NCBI GenBank assembly: GCA_011109175.1
Contig: RDEW01000012.1
Coordinates: forward strand, 598,874 to 658,334
Length of the DNA: 59,461 nt
Origin: Dicyema japonicum
Taxonomy: Eukaryota; Dicyemida; Rhombozoa; Dicyemidae
Direction of reading: 5' to 3'
Below, piece by piece: positions 58,130-59,461 of this stretch; position 1 is the stretch's first letter, and each line of letters starts with the position of its first letter. Under the pieces are notes generated by a model. The model worked only from the letters and a program-made list of their open reading frames with translations. It was not told where the DNA came from and did no database searches. The translations under genes and the position numbers were made by a program.

Positions 58130-59095
58130 GACCTTATATTCCTCGGATCCCTAATCATTATGTGTGCTATGGGAGAGCTATAAGCGATAAGCAACAATTA
58201 TCGAAGGGACTCTGGACCGTTTTTGTTTGCTTGATGTATCATTATTCCTCCTAAAGAGCAGCCTCAACGTACTGAGTCGTGCATATTTACTGATGACTGC
58301 CTCGCTATTTCAGGCAATCCGAACAACTCGCACATTTAAGAGATCTTCTTTCAAACAGCGGAACGTATCTTTAATTTCCGGTTTGAGGAAAACTTTTGAA
58401 AGCACGTCACACTGCCGGTCAGATTCGGTTACTCGTAATTTGCATCTCTATAGACATTTCTATTAGTTAATGTAAAAAAAGAATTAAGAAAATGCCTTTT
58501 GATAAACTTGTTATGAGGATTCTACACTCCTTCCCCGAATACTCTACAGACCAGAACGTCGGTCATGCACGTGAGGCCTGGAACCGTACCTACCTATTTT
58601 CCCTACTTCATTTATGAATGCGTTCGTATTGGGATCTCATTACGACTCGGATTGAAAGTCTGTGTATCATATTCATGCCTATACTGGAACCAGATTGACT
58701 TTTTAGGCCTGCATCCACTCTCCTGCAGGAAGAGTGTGGACAGATATCGCAGACACATGGCCTTAAATAAAGTCGTTAGAGGAGCTTTGGACGCTATTGG
58801 ACACCCTTGTATGCTTGAACCAATCGGCCTTTGCAAACATGACTGGAAACGACCCGATGAGATGATCCTTCGAAGCAGGAAAACCACTTGTCTGTCAGGT
58901 CACTTGCACCGACACATTAGCGCGGTCTTAGTAGTGGATTTTTGTTTGTTTCGCTCGGTTCTTTTGCGCCTTTGACGCTGGAATTCGTGGATCGTCAATG
59001 GAATTGGATTTCTACACCGCAGAAAATCTCACTGAGCGATGCTGACTATTCGAGCGAATATCACTTGCCATATTGAGAGGGATTAGCTCTAGTGT
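58130..59095 (+). mobile_element. LINE-C copy, 3' half
   Basis: Degenerate RT thumb near 58230-58400, then the C-terminal module: RIGISLRLGLKVCVSYSC (58627-58680), GLHPLSCRKS (58709-58738), LEPIGLCKHDWKRPDEM (58816-58866) and the tail ISLSDADYSSEYHLPY-like residues near 59025-59070. One frame holds for 58565-58975, then shifts. Confidence 0.8.
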
Positions 59096-59099
59096 AAAA

Positions 59100-59461
59100 C
59101 TAGCCCACCCCTTGATCCTGACGCGTTCCCGTAGTCTTATCAAAATACAGTGATTCATAGGACATTATCCGGGATGTTATGGTCGAAGCCATAACTCACT
59201 ACCAGGAACGCTATTGCCTCTCGGTGGAATGAAGAGATAAATCCTTTTGAATGGGTCTCATTAGTAAGGTGGATCACAGACGTGATCCCAGCACGTTCTA
59301 GCAGGGACTTCATCTTGGCCTGATGCTCCTCCCTCGACCCCACACAAGCACGTATCGATCGAGTGACTGGACCTTCGCAGTCACGACGGCACGTTCCATT
59401 GTTCATTCGCATCAAGGCTTCAAGAGGCATTTGTGGTTGGAACTCTCCAGAAATCCAGCGT
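59100..59461 (-). repeat. Repeat G, copy 2 (coding relic, runs off the window)
   Basis: The minus frame 59430-59155 is open and reads GPVTRSIRACVGSREEHQAK, then LLERAGITSVIHL and SYGFDHNIPDN. It is related to 30385-30720 and, for CVGSRxEHxxKM, to 16140-16180. The protein family is unknown to me; the pattern of scattered partial copies points to a mobile element. Confidence 0.6.

Overview
The window is eukaryotic, AT-rich nuclear DNA from a small animal. It holds eleven animal genes and a large load of decayed transposons. The genes identify the kind of host: an FIP200/RB1CC1 scaffold, an animal GRK2/3 relative with RGS, kinase and PH regions, a stress MAPK, a MEX3 two-KH protein, an HR96/DAF-12-type nuclear receptor, a CNG-channel alpha subunit, the ciliary protein CFAP74, akirin, TRAP-alpha, core-1 galactosyltransferase, ceramide synthase and a TMEM53-like protein. 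Nearly all introns are extremely short GT-AG introns, most of them 20-30 nt. A ciliated animal with tiny introns and repeat-rich DNA best fits a dicyemid, less likely an orthonectid, mesozoan. That assignment is inference from gene architecture.

Layout. 1-2935: three abutting LINE reverse-transcriptase fragments (here called LINE-A, -B, -D) with short tandem duplications and one N. 3018-3934: C1GALT1-like gene. 4640-5510: LINE-C 3' end. 5986-10600: a minus-strand LINE-B copy split by a MULE DNA transposon (8700-10424) that has 9-bp target duplications. 10680-11330: repeats, including a stray copy of MEX3 coding sequence. 11953-12910: MEX3 (minus). 15760-19218: decayed LINE-C, then a hAT element. 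19396-20663: MAPK. 20770-22345: LINE-C and LINE-D remnants. 22594-24565: TMEM53-like and ceramide synthase genes, convergent. 25764-29281: hAT remnant and the best LINE-B copy. 29470-30720: LINE-D and a related repeat. 31105-33843: TRAP-alpha and CNG channel, convergent. 34788-37148: FIP200. 37914-43310 (minus) and 43539-45987 (plus): CFAP74 and the GRK, divergent. 46260-51168: retroelement debris and tRNA-derived SINEs. 51567-52807: nuclear receptor. 53699-55000: SINE and LINE junk. 56629-57328: akirin. 58130-59461: LINE-C and an unclassified repeat.

The genes do not form one pathway. They fall into secretory and membrane biology (C1GALT1, CERS, TRAP-alpha), signalling (MAPK, GRK, CNG, nuclear receptor), autophagy (FIP200), cilia (CFAP74), RNA binding (MEX3) and transcriptional control (akirin). 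The most striking single observation is that the GRK2-type gene, read through 17 short introns, is one uninterrupted 644-codon frame but has lost the DFG-type aspartate and the catalytic-loop lysine, so it looks like a conserved pseudokinase. Splice sites were placed by eye from reading frame and remembered family features; none was checked against transcripts.
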